From: Patiria pectinifera
Lineage: Eukaryota; Echinodermata; Asteroidea; Valvatida; Asterinidae
DNA length: 64,000 nucleotides
Reading direction: 5' to 3'
Assembly: GCA_029964075.1 (NCBI GenBank)
Contig: CM057135.1
Span: 6,805,001 to 6,869,000 of the forward strand
Part shown: piece by piece, positions 54,166 to 63,520 of the stretch
How positions within the stretch are numbered: the first letter of the stretch is position 1
How the letters are laid out: each line of letters starts with the position of its first letter
Position numbers and translations under genes: made by a program
Notes under the pieces: generated by a model
What the model was told of the DNA's origin: nothing
The model's input: the letters and a program-made list of their open reading frames with translations, nothing else
Database searches by the model: none

Positions 54166-55489
54166 CAGAGGTGGCAGCAAGTCATTTTTTGCAAATCCAA
54201 GTCAAGTCACAAGTCATTGTTTGCAAGTCCAAGTCAAGTCACAAATCATTAGGTCAAGTCACAAGTCATTTGGTCTAAACACAAGTCAAGTCACAAGTAT
54301 CTTTGTCCAAGAACACTTCAGGTTGCACATTATTTTGTCCAGCTGTAATAAGCTAAAAGAATTAACCTGGCGTCAACTTACGAGTTATTTTGAACATGCC
54401 TCCTTAATTCCCCTTTTTCAATGTGTGGCAATTACTATTCTTGTAGTTTATTACATATCTGTCGGATATTAGCCCTTTGTATACTTTAATAAATTTCTTA
54501 ACATTGTAGAAATGAATGTTGAGATGACATAAAAAAGACTTCATTCACTCGATTACATGTAGTATATTAACACTTTATTGTTCAATTTTCATGTATACTA
54601 AACGCCGACCAATGGGTTAGGCTATCTGGTATTTTACATGCAATTGACAAAGGCCTGCTTTCTTTTTATGAAAGGTTCGTTTCAAAGTTTGCTCAACCAT
54701 TACATTAAGCAAGAGACTTGGTCATTGAAAACTGTAGTTTGTTGTGACAGTCTTATTGAAAACTTTTGAAACTAGTGGGAACTATTCATTTTACTGGATT
54801 CAGTCACTGAGGTCTATTTTCTGGAATGAAACTTTCTCGCTGCAGCTATAAACTGCATTTATAAACACCTTGAGTGGCCTTTTTGGGCCTTGTGTTGGGC
54901 GACTTCAATTGAAAAAAAAATCTATTTTTTCATGTACAAACTGTTACACTTCAAATAAACAGATTTGATAGCATAGTATCACTCAACTTTGCTCTGTGTG
55001 GCCTCATAATTATTCCCCCCATGACTGAATACGCGTTCGATGGGGGAGCTAGTAGCAGGAACAGACAGCACCCTCATAGCAAGAGGAAAGAGTCTGGGGA
55101 GGCTGTTCTTCTTTACCAACCAGAAGTGCAGGCAGGCATTACGCAACGTAACAGCTCAGCTCACTGATATGATCTACAGCTACAGCTGGGCGAAGTAGAA
55201 ACCGCGCAAGCCAAAGTCCGTTTTTTAATGCACGTAAGGCGTAAACCGAATAGCTAATTACAAGTATAGTAGCTTAATTAAAGTGTATTGGGTGGCTCGA
55301 GTAGCGTCTGACTTGGGTTGGTAACAAGTCATTTTTTTGCAATCCCAAGTCAAGTCACAAGTCATTGTTTGCAAGTCCAAGTCAAGTCACAAGTCAAAGC
55401 TGGTATTTACAAGTCAAGTCACAAGTCACAAAAATAGCGACTCGAGTCCGACTCGAGTCCAAGTCACATGACTCGAGTCAGCAACTCTG
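54166..55489 (-). mobile_element. hAT element, internally deleted
   Basis: A perfect 8-bp duplication ATGTATAC flanks it (54158-54165, 55490-55497), the size typical of hAT. Ends are CAGAGGTGGCAGCAAGTC and, on the other strand, CAGAGTTGCTGACTCGAGTC. Subterminal regions are packed with CAAGTCAAGTCACAAGTC repeats at both ends. It keeps only the C-terminal end of the transposase. Confidence 0.85.
54979..55156 (-). pseudogene. hAT transposase C-terminal dimerisation domain
   Basis: The minus strand reads ELLRNACLHFWLVKKNSLPR, LFPLAMRVLSVPATSSPIER and VFSHGG, then diverges to a TGA at 54979-54981. FW....PLA..(V)LSVPATSSPxERVFSxGG is the signature of the hAT C-terminal dimerisation region. A TGA lies just upstream, so about 58 codons remain. 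The element supplies no active transposase but probably moved with help from a relative. Confidence 0.85.
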
Positions 55490-55497
55490 ATGTATAC

Positions 55498-55859
55498 AAA
55501 TGAAGGATATTTAGCCAGTGATCATCCCTCCGTGAACAAATGTCATGCACAAAAAGATTATTTAGGCAGACTGACGCTGTATTCAATTTGTACTCTGTGG
55601 CAATTAGAATATTTTGAACAATTTGAGGATGCAACCACGCTATTTTAAAAGGGCCTTCGCGGCTCAGGTTAAACATGATGAAAACAAATTCATACATTTC
55701 ATGAGAATAAAAATTCACTTGATCAGAAATTTCTATAATGTCCAAAATGATCCCAACATCATGGAACTGAGAAATACAGTGTATGTGTACACTAGTGTAC
55801 TTCACATTGACAGTTTCAATGTTATAAGTTTCAGAATGTCCTTAATAATAATATTAAAA
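55498..55859. other. 3' flank of the Helentron
   Basis: No conserved coding sequence. The frames at 55464-55805 (-) and 55614-56018 (+) have no domain. Confidence 0.35.
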
Positions 55860-56515
55860 TTATATTCTTATGGAAACTGCTTCATGATAACTGTAGTATG
55901 TTGGAATCACTGCAGCATCTACCGTATCCATATTTCTGATGTATACGTGGTCAATCAATGTGCCATTTTCTGTAGTTTCATCATGAACACACTGTCTATA
56001 ACCATTATCTTGCATTAACTTTTCAATCCGTGAACAGTGTTGCAGAATGTCTTCATTAAAATCACTCATCACAATGCATCTATTGGAAACTTTATGAAGT
56101 TCACTCAACAGAATTTTAAGATAGCCAAGCAATTCATCCATTAAATATGAAGCTGGACGATATATTAATGCCACACAATATGACATCTGACTTATTACCT
56201 GAAATGCAATATGCTCTTGATTCTGCACAGGAAGAGTCAGTCTGCTAAATGTTTTGTTCCTTCTACCAAATACTGCTACACCTCCATGACATTGCTGCTT
56301 CAACATGTGTGTTACTGTACTTGAGTTATCATTTGACGCACTTCTGATCTGATGATAGCATTTGAATTCAGTTAATTCTAAATCAGAGTATTCCTCATCA
56401 TCGATCCATGTTTCAGTAAGACAAATGAAATCAGATTTGATCATTTCATTATTACATTTTAGGTCCATTTGATGTTCGTTTAATCCTTGAATGTTATGCA
56501 TCATGATTACAGTCT
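55860..56515 (-). pseudogene. Endonuclease/exonuclease/phosphatase domain fused to Helentron helicase
   Basis: Continuous with helicase motif VI in an open frame of 359 codons. It reads IMMHNIQGLNEHQMDLKC (Asn motif), SDFICLTETWIDDEEYSD (Glu motif), CVALIYRPASYLMDELLG (YRP), CIVMSDFNEDILQHC (GDFN-type motif with Ser for Gly), NGTLIDHVYIRNMDT and TYYSYHEAVSIRI then stop. In active CR1-type endonucleases the last motif is SDH; here it is SYH, so a catalytic Asp seems lost. The domain is thought to have been acquired from a LINE by the Helentron lineage. The 3' end of the ORF is at 55860. Confidence 0.85.
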
Positions 56516-58185
56516 TGTTAAATTTCACCTCTCTGATGCATTCTTCAGCATCAGTAGATTCTGGCATACTTTTCAATGATTCCGAAACTGCCTTGTTACA
56601 GTAGATATCTTTTTCATCAAACCCTTGAATAACAAGTCCATGCATTGATGTGACTCTACTCAGTGCAACATAACCTTGTCCAGCTGAAAATGTACGTTCA
56701 AGTGAAACAACTGATCTATCTGTTGTCATTCCTTGCACTTTGTGAACTGTGCATGCCCAGGCTAATTTTAAGGGAAACTGCTGTCGAACACACTGCTTAC
56801 TGCCATTTTCATCTTCCTTTTGAATTGGAACTGTGTCTTTTTTATTTGACGATTTGTATTTTCTTTTTAACTTCAATCCAACATCCTTATTATCAAACTG
56901 AACTTCAATGCACTTCGGCCAAGATTTATCCGGCAACATAATAGTTTAACGTACAGTGCCAAATACTCCATTCACAAGTCCATCTGATACATCAATGTTC
57001 TTAGTTAACATTACTCTAGCACCAACACCTAACCACAATGATTCAGGCAAGCTTGTGTATCTTGATTTCTTAGGAACTTTTACCCTTCCTTTCTGACTAC
57101 CTTTACTAGCATCTTTCTGTAAATCCTTAGCAATCAATGTACAATCAGTACACGTTGCAAAGAGTGTTTGTGTATTGTATTCATCGACTTGTTTGTTACA
57201 CGGGTAGATATGTAATGCATCATTCCAATCATCTCCAGTTTCACAGGATTTCAACAATGTTACATCTTCTTCTGTTAACTTTTCCTTCTTACTTTTCACT
57301 CGCAACCTATTCAGTGCTTTTTCAAACTGTACATCATCTTTTTGTCGCATGATTTCATTAACTTCTACTTTCTGGAAAATATCATTCCATAGATCTACTG
57401 GGAGTGCTCTCTGATACAATGCTTTTCCTTTGACTGGAGGTAGTTGATAAAAATCTCCAACAGCTAAAATACTGATATCACCAAAAAGATTATGATTACG
57501 TGTTTGTTTCGGTGACTGCTCTATGTTCCGACACCCCTATGTTCCGACAACCTAGATTGTGTTACTCCAGGTTAGGATTAGGGTTAGGGTTAGGGTAAGG
57601 AATAGGAATATGTGCAGTCGGAACATAGGGGTGTTGGAACATAGAGGTGTAACCGTTTGTTTCATCTGACGCAAACGTCCATGTATGTAGCACAGAATCT
57701 TATGATCAACCATCGATATTTCATCTATAATCAAAATTTGAAGATCTTGTCACACATTCCTCAGCGTATTCAAATTCTCTTCTCCAAGTGGTTGGTATGG
57801 CAATCTCGCATCAACAGGGATTGAAAGAGCACTGTGAATTGTACTACCATTGACATTAAATGCAGCAACTCCTGTAGGCGCAACTATCAATACTGACATG
57901 TTCTCAGGATTTTGAACCATTCTAGCAAACAGTCTTACAAGCTTCATAATGAACTGACTTTATCAAGTGGCTTTTTCCTGTTCCAGCTCCACCTGTCACA
58001 AATACATGAAATGGTTCAGGATTTTTGCAATTGACCTTCTTCAAGCACCAGTTACGAATCGTATTAAACACTTGTCTCTGCTGTTCATTCAATGATCTTA
58101 ATAAATTGAGTGCTTCTTGCTTTGATATTTTTGCTGGATGTGGTTCAATATTACATATTTTTCCTGCTGTTTCATCAGCTTGCAA
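56516..58185 (-). pseudogene. PIF1-family helicase of Helentron
   Basis: Walker [20 protein letters not shown] (about 57985-58030). After a frameshift near 57945: [20 protein letters not shown] (motif Ia) and [15 protein letters not shown] at 57750-57752 precedes [18 protein letters not shown] (Walker B, motif II) and GRLRQMKQT, where the 144-bp insert lies. Beyond it come ISILAVGDFYQLPPVKGKAL (motif III), LWLGVGARVMLTKNIDVSDG and LVNGVFGTV (motif IV/V region). An in-frame TAA at 56946-56948 follows, then KLAWACTVHKVQGMTTDRSV and GQGYVALSRVTSMHGLVIQG (motifs V and VI). All helicase motifs are recognisable; two nonsense codons, a frameshift and the insertion disable it. Confidence 0.85.
57511..57654. 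mobile_element. 144-bp TIR element containing a TTAGGG-like tract, inserted in Helentron
   Basis: Flanked by a perfect 9-bp duplication GTTTGTTTC (57502-57510, 57655-57663). Ends are inverted repeats of about 38 bp: GGTGACTGCTCTATGTTCCG and, on the other strand, GGTTACACCTCTATGTTCCA, both followed by ACACCCCTATGTTCCGAC-like sequence. The middle is GTTAGGATTAGGGTTAGGGT then TAGGGTAAGG, a short (TTAGGG)-like array at 57574-57601. Nine-base duplications point to the Mutator-like superfamily. No coding capacity. Removing insert and one duplicate leaves the helicase frame open. Confidence 0.85.
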
Positions 58186-58208
58186 ATGTGGCGAAAGTGT
58201 TCAAAACA

Positions 58209-59140
58209 TGTAGGCTGGTTAGGAGACTAGCACAATTTAGGGATATCCCCCCAGTGAGCAATGTCACGGGGTGGATCATTAGTGTACGTGACTGCGCACA
58301 GAGATGTGATTGGCTGCTCGTCGCCCAACATTGTTCGGTGTGCTGTGGAGACGTACACACGTGGTTAGACGGTCAGTGCGTTGATGGCAGTTCGTGAGTC
58401 AACAGTCAGTCGTCTGTGTGGGTTAACCGTGTGGTGAAGAGGTAAGCACGAACTTTGTAGAGTTTGTGGTTTGTGTGTGGTTTACTAGGATCGGCTTTGT
58501 GCCGTGGGTAGCGCTTACTAGGGAGCCGAGATCGCTAGGTTGTTGCCGGCGAGCTGTGTGCACTTAACCCGGTACGGTACCGTTTAGTTCCCCTTTGTAG
58601 CGGAGAACATAAGTAAGCCGTGCGTTGGGAGTAGCATCAGCCAAAGGTGGTTGAGCGTGCCAAGTATCGGAAAAAGTGTCGGTGTTCCTGCTGTGGTGTA
58701 CACCTTTACGGTGAATAGCGGCGAACGTGTACTGACCTTGCTTTAATGCGGCTGCGTTCCCTGTGTGGCTGACTAGCGACCCCAGCAGCTATGTAAGCCA
58801 CGTTGAGCGTCTGCAGCTTAAGTTGTTACCTCATAACCTCTATAATAAACTTAACGACTGTCGTAGTTTGTAAACCTTGTAGTAAGCCAAACAGCGAGGT
58901 AGTCAGCTTTGCACATCGGGTAGTAAGCCATACAGCAAGTTTAATTAATAATAAAAGGTTCCTTCAAGTGCAAGAAGTTCAATCAGGTCATTTAATTATC
59001 AATCATTCATAAGGCAATTGTTGATTCAATAAACCATATTTAAATCATTGTGGTCCGAAATCAGGTGTCCTGTTGTGTTTATTTGACTTATTGAGCAGAG
59101 TTAGCCAATCAATTCCTTAGGCGGTATATTTCCACCAAAA
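58209..59140 (+). repeat. Possible LTR or promoter-like repeat at the Helentron 5' break
   Basis: Starts TGTAGGCTGGTTAG just where the Helentron homology ends. It is G+C- and CpG-richer, has a GTAAGC donor-like site at 58442, a duplicated TAGTAAGCCA(A/T)ACAGC (58880, 58919) and AATAAA at 59029-59034, followed by TGTTGTGTTTATTTGACTTA and ending near ATATTTCCACCA. TG start, poly(A) signal near the 3' side and size (about 930 bp) suit a solo LTR, but no target duplication was found. Confidence 0.3.
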
Positions 59141-59279
59141 CGAACTTGCATCCCTTTGCCTGGAGGTTGCTCGTTGGTCTCCGGTCCGAGGAAGTAATCC
59201 GCCACACAAATCAGGAATATGAAATTCGTTCTCTTCTATAACTGGTTCACGTTCTGCTTCACACTCAAGTAGTAGAAGG

Positions 59280-59400
59280 ATGGGGGGGGGGGGGGCGACA
59301 AACCCCATTATCCCCCTCCCAGTGATCCCCCTCCCCCTCCCCCTCTCAATGATCCCCCTCTAGCTCCCCAAATATATATCCCCCTCCCAATATCTGTCTC
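59280..59400. repeat. Poly-G run and CCCCCTCC-type pyrimidine-rich minisatellite
   Basis: Thirteen G at 59282-59294, then ATCCCCCTCCC variants repeated about six times to 59393. Confidence 0.85.
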
Positions 59401-60225
59401 GGAATCAGGCCAGGCTCTTCATATTTACAGTCGCCCTCTTGGAGATCTCTACCTAGACTAACAGCGACTGGTGCGCGAGTCTACATTTGCCTTGACCCGA
59501 ATTGTCCATGTCTAATCATTTATAAAATAATGGCCTCGTGTACTAAACAAATTAAAAAATAAATATTATATTTATATATATACTAAATGGTGACTTTGTC
59601 AAAACCCGTTTTTTTTGTTTTTTGTTTTGTTTAGTATTTTCCTTTTACGCGTACGTCAATCTATTCACGCGTTAACTTTCCCCGTTGTAATGACGTATTG
59701 AACTTCCCTCCAATTAGCACTCAGTATCGTTCCCACGCGCAGTCGCGTTTCATACAAAAGCCTTCAACGGCATTCAGGAGCATTCAACGCACCAAGCGTT
59801 GCGCAAGGCATTGTAAAACTGGAACAACTTACGTAACATCTTAAAAATGCAGGCCATGGTTATTCACACTGAAACGCATGTACAATTGGTATGTTTTATA
59901 TAGAAGATGGGCAAAAACGATCTAGATTCAGTATAGACCAGAGAAGTCAGAGAGAGAGTTTGTGAGAGTGCTAAATGAGTTGTAGATCGATGACTTATCC
60001 AGGGTAGCTGATACATTGGTGAAATTTCAGTTTACCGATCATCAGTTTGAGCCAGTTCGGCAAAAATTACTATAGTATTAGTCAGTGCCGAAATACACCA
60101 GCCCTGTAGAGCTGAAGTCCGGTATAGCAGCACCCACCTGTAGCCGCTCAAAACAAGGAACCAACTTCAATAACCGTAAGTTTATTTATGAAGTAATATA
60201 AAAGTGAATTTATTGATGAGATTTG
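59401..60225. other. Intergenic region
   Basis: No gene recognised. T-rich stretch at 59609-59640. A small CpG-rich patch lies around 59645-59760. Confidence 0.4.
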
Positions 60226-60234
60226 ACTCAAAGG

Positions 60235-60699
60235 TAGCCCCATAAATGTGGCCTATTTACTGGACTGCCTCCGTAAACATAGGCCACACACCGACCATGT
60301 ACAAAAACGTGTCGACGGAGCCAAATTTTGATTTTCACATTTAGGCTTACTTTGTAGGTTTTTTTGCTTTAGAAGCATTCTCACCCTCTATATAGGCTAA
60401 TCAGAAAGTGCTGCCTTTTTCAGATGTCTAATTTTTGTGAAATTTGATGTTGAAATTTTGATACGAAAACGTGTAAAAATGAATCTGGAAATTTCACGAA
60501 AAATGGACATCTGAAAAAGGCAGCACTTTCTGATTAGCCTATATAGAGGGTGAGAATGCTTCTAAAGCAAAAAAAACCTACAAAGTAAGCCTAAATGTGA
60601 AAATCAAAATTTGGCTCCGTCGACACGTTTTTGTACATGGTCGGTGTGTGGCCTATGTTTACGGAGGCAGTCCAGTAAATAGGCCACATTTTGGGGCTA
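60235..60699. mobile_element. Mutator-like foldback element, copy 2
   Basis: Arms about 60235-60450 and 60488-60699 are nearly exact reverse complements. Ends TAGCCCC ... GGGGCTA. The perfect 9-bp duplication ACTCAAAGG flanks it (60226-60234, 60700-60708). The outer 65 bp (ATAAATGTGGCC, TGGACTGCCTCCGTAAAC, ATAGGCCACACACCGACC) match the ends of the 33719-34416 element, while the inner arm sequences are unrelated. Confidence 0.9.
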
Positions 60700-60708
60700 A
60701 CTCAAAGG

Positions 60709-61451
60709 TAACATATATACTTTATGGTTCTTATTGAAATGAGATTCGCAGTTATGAAATCGTTGATATGAAATATTGATTTCAATGAAAGCGTTTTAAA
60801 GATGGATATTCAAAGCTTGATTATTATGATGTATCTGGATACCAATACCCAAAATCTGTTTAGGGCGAGCCGAAACTTGGTATTAGGTTTATGTAATTAT
60901 ATTTTATTCAGATGGCCACCCCGTTCCCCACTAATCTGTAGCCAGAGAGTTACGCGGCACCAGGGCCGCAGTGAGCCGTACCAGAGCCTCGAGCTGGGCG
61001 TAGTGCAGTGCCGAAGGCCCACCGCTACCATTAGGGAGTGAGGACCCGGGAGTGGCGACAGACAGACAGACTACCTGGCGAGTAATACAGAGGGAACACG
61101 TATTTTCACCAACTTTTAAGTCGGAAGAACTAAACTTCAGAACTATATTTTTCTTGCTATATAAGGTCTATTGATTGACAGTAAAAGTAAACTGTTGCGA
61201 AGTAATTGAATAATTGTTGTTTTGAAAGAATAAGTAAACCCATACCATTTCGAGTGTAAAAGGAATCTTGTAACCAAACTTCAGCAAATTTCTCATATAT
61301 GTTTAATGTTCCGGATGTTGTATATATTGTAAATAAATTGTAAATACGTTCAAAACAGAAGAAGTGGTCATTTCATGTGGATGTTTTGATTTGAATAAAT
61401 CCCGGGGTCACCACAGTGAGTTCAAGTTGAAACTATAGAGTACATATCAAG
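60709..61451. other. Region with LTR-like words
   Basis: No gene recognised. Patches such as GTAAATAAATTGTAAAT (61331) and AATAAATCCCGGGGTCACCA (61396) resemble the 3' part of an LTR, but no pair or target duplication was found. Confidence 0.3.
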
Positions 61452-61460
61452 CCCAAATTA

Positions 61461-61640
61461 AGTTAGGTGGTGACAGACTTATACGATCAAGCCAATCGTT
61501 AAAGGGTTTTCTAGATGGAATAAAGCCACCCTGCGCGATTACGTCCAGCGATATAAAATACCGTACAATCAAAATGTTGCTCTTACGCGTAAAGTCTGCA
61601 TCAACGGGGTAAAAAAAATACAAAGCTCAATTTAAAAAAA
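61461..61640 (+). CDS. Short SAP-like open segment
   Basis: The frame 61474-61640 reads YTIKPIVKGFSRWNKATLRD, YVQRYKIPYNQNVALTRKV, then loses meaning. SRWNKATLRDYVQRYKIP resembles the helix-turn-helix of SAP DNA-binding motifs (WxKxxLRxYxxxxxIP). There is no ATG and it follows a TGA. It lies 0.5 kb upstream of the polymerase B remnant and might belong to the same element. Confidence 0.25.
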
Positions 61641-62039
61641 AAAAGTCTCCGGTTTCTGGTATGGAGCTTGCCCCAAAAGTGGTGTGGCGACGCGGCTTTT
61701 TTTTTTGGCTTCAAATGTCGGCTGATGACTGCAAATGGTGCCCGACTAAACTTAGTGCAAATAATATGGGAGTCCAGAGAGGCCACATAAAGCTTATTCT
61801 CGATCATAACCCCATCTGAAAACACGTTAAAATTGTGCAGCAGCAGGATTCCAGTCAAACCAGTGAGTTTGGCGGTTTTGGGACATCATCTTGTATTGAA
61901 AAAAAAAAACCTTTTTCATTTTGCCGACGCGCATGGCTACGGCGACGCGCGCGCATACCAAAAAGCGGAGACTTTTTGTTTTGGCCTAAACCAGGATTTA
62001 CCCCCATACCGGTCGTCTTTCACAATCTACAAAATTACG

Positions 62040-63520
62040 AGTATTTCAGAATACGATGATGAAAAGGAAATACAGGTTATCGCTAAAAATTCGGAAAAGT
62101 ATATTTCGTTTTAGATCGGAAATATGCGATTCATAGACTCGTTTAATTTTATGGCGTCTTCGTTGGATAGATTATCTAAAGCTTGTCCAAGAGAGTCGTT
62201 TAAACTACTCAGAGAACATTTTAATCGTCAAAACATCGACTCGGTGTTACAAAAAGGAGTTTATCCATATGAATACATGGACTAGTTTGACAGATTTCAA
62301 GAGACCAGCCTACCCCCTATCGAACAATTTTACAGCAGCCTAAAAGACGAAAATATATCGCGAGAGGACTACGACAGAGCTAAACTGACGTGGAACGAGT
62401 TTAAAGTTAAAAACATGGGGGAATATCACGATTTGTACTTCACTACCGATACGTTAGTACTGGCTTGCGTATTTGAAAACTTTAGGCAAACGTGTATTAC
62501 AAACTACGCGTTAGATCCAGCTAATTACTACACAGCACCAGGATTGTCTAGCGCCAGAAAATATCGTCATACCAAAAGAATGGATGTCTGATTATCAAAA
62601 CGAGTTATTGGATACCGAACCTAGTAGCAACGTGCAAAAGTTAACGTGTACCCTTAATCCTAAACAAAAATATGTTTTGCATAACGTCACGTTGCAGTTG
62701 TATCTCAAAATCGGCTTGAAACTTAAAAAGGTGCATCGAGTGCTGCAATTTAAACAAGCGCCTTGGATGGCATCTTACATCGACAAAAACGCGAAACTTA
62801 GAACAAAAGCGACCTCTGATTTTGAGAAAGACTTTTTAAGCTCATGAATAACAGCGTGTTTGGTAAGACGATGGAAAACGTCAGAAACCGGATTGACGGT
62901 TACCTACTCGGAGACAGTAACGATGACGATCGAGATAAATACGAAAAAATTATACAGAAACCGAGCTACAAAACGACGACGTCATTTTCAGAATGCAAAT
63001 TGTCATTTGTCGAGAAGTACAAGACTAAAACCGTGATAAACAAACCGATCTATTGCGGAGTAAGTATCTTAGATCTGTCTACGCTGATGTACGATTTTTA
63101 TTACAACCATTTGAAAGACAAGTACAAAGACAAAATCAGGTTGATGTACACAGATACAGACAGTTTGGTACTCTTAGTGCACACGGACGACGTATACAAA
63201 GATATGCAGCAAAACGGACAACAATACGACCTTTCGAATTATCCGACGGATCATCCTTTGTACGACCCAACCAATAAGAAAGTGATCGGTAAATTTAAAG
63301 ACGAGTTTGGAGGTTAAATAGTCAAAGAAGTCGTTGGTATATGACCTAAAATGTACTCCATTTTAACCGCTGACATCAACCTGAAGAAAGCCAAGGGTGT
63401 CACAAAATGGGTCACCTCTAAGAAATTAAAACAAAATAAACTATCGTTGAGTCCGTTGGACACAAAGAGGTACATTTTATCGGATGGTATAAACACGTTG
63501 GCTTTTGGTCAAGTAGTGTA
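62040..63520 (+). pseudogene. Protein-primed DNA polymerase B of Polinton/Maverick type, decayed
   Basis: Reads EIQVIAKNSEKYISF, TAG, then MRFIDSFNFMASSLDRLSKA, YPYEYMD with TAG, ISREDYDRAKLTWNEFKVKN and MGEYHDLYFTTDTLVLACVF. Then ALDPANYYTAPGLSSARK, a frame change near 62570 with loss of a segment, and KEWMSDYQNELLD, LKLKKVHRVLQFKQAPWMAS. After a frame change near 62843: MNNSVFGKTMENVRNR (motif B, KxxxNSxYG type) and IRLMYTDTDSLVLLVH (motif C, YxDTDS). Then NKKVIGKFKDEFGG, TAA, TGA, PKMYSILTADINLKKAKGV and LSPLDTKRYILSDGINTLAF. The order and spacing match the family B polymerase of Polintons and related virus-like elements; a segment before LSPLDTKR is missing. Other Polinton genes (integrase, ATPase, capsid) are not in the window. 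Confidence 0.85.

Larger units (their letters stand above)
55860..58190 (-). mobile_element. Helentron (Helitron-like) remnant: helicase plus endonuclease
   Basis: Minus-strand order is PIF1-like helicase then apurinic-type endonuclease, all in one polyprotein, which defines Helentrons among rolling-circle transposons. The Rep nuclease part, upstream on this strand, is missing; homology breaks near 58190. Interrupted at 57511-57654 by a small TIR element. Element termini were not identified. Confidence 0.8.

Noticed and set aside
57574-57601. True telomere or chromosome end
   Set aside because: The TTAGGG-like array is under 30 bp and lies inside a TIR element with a target duplication.
57552-57734. 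Short minus ORF ending in TLTLTLILT
   Set aside because: The tail is the (TTAGGG)-like tract of the inserted element; only the [11 protein letters not shown] part belongs to the helicase.
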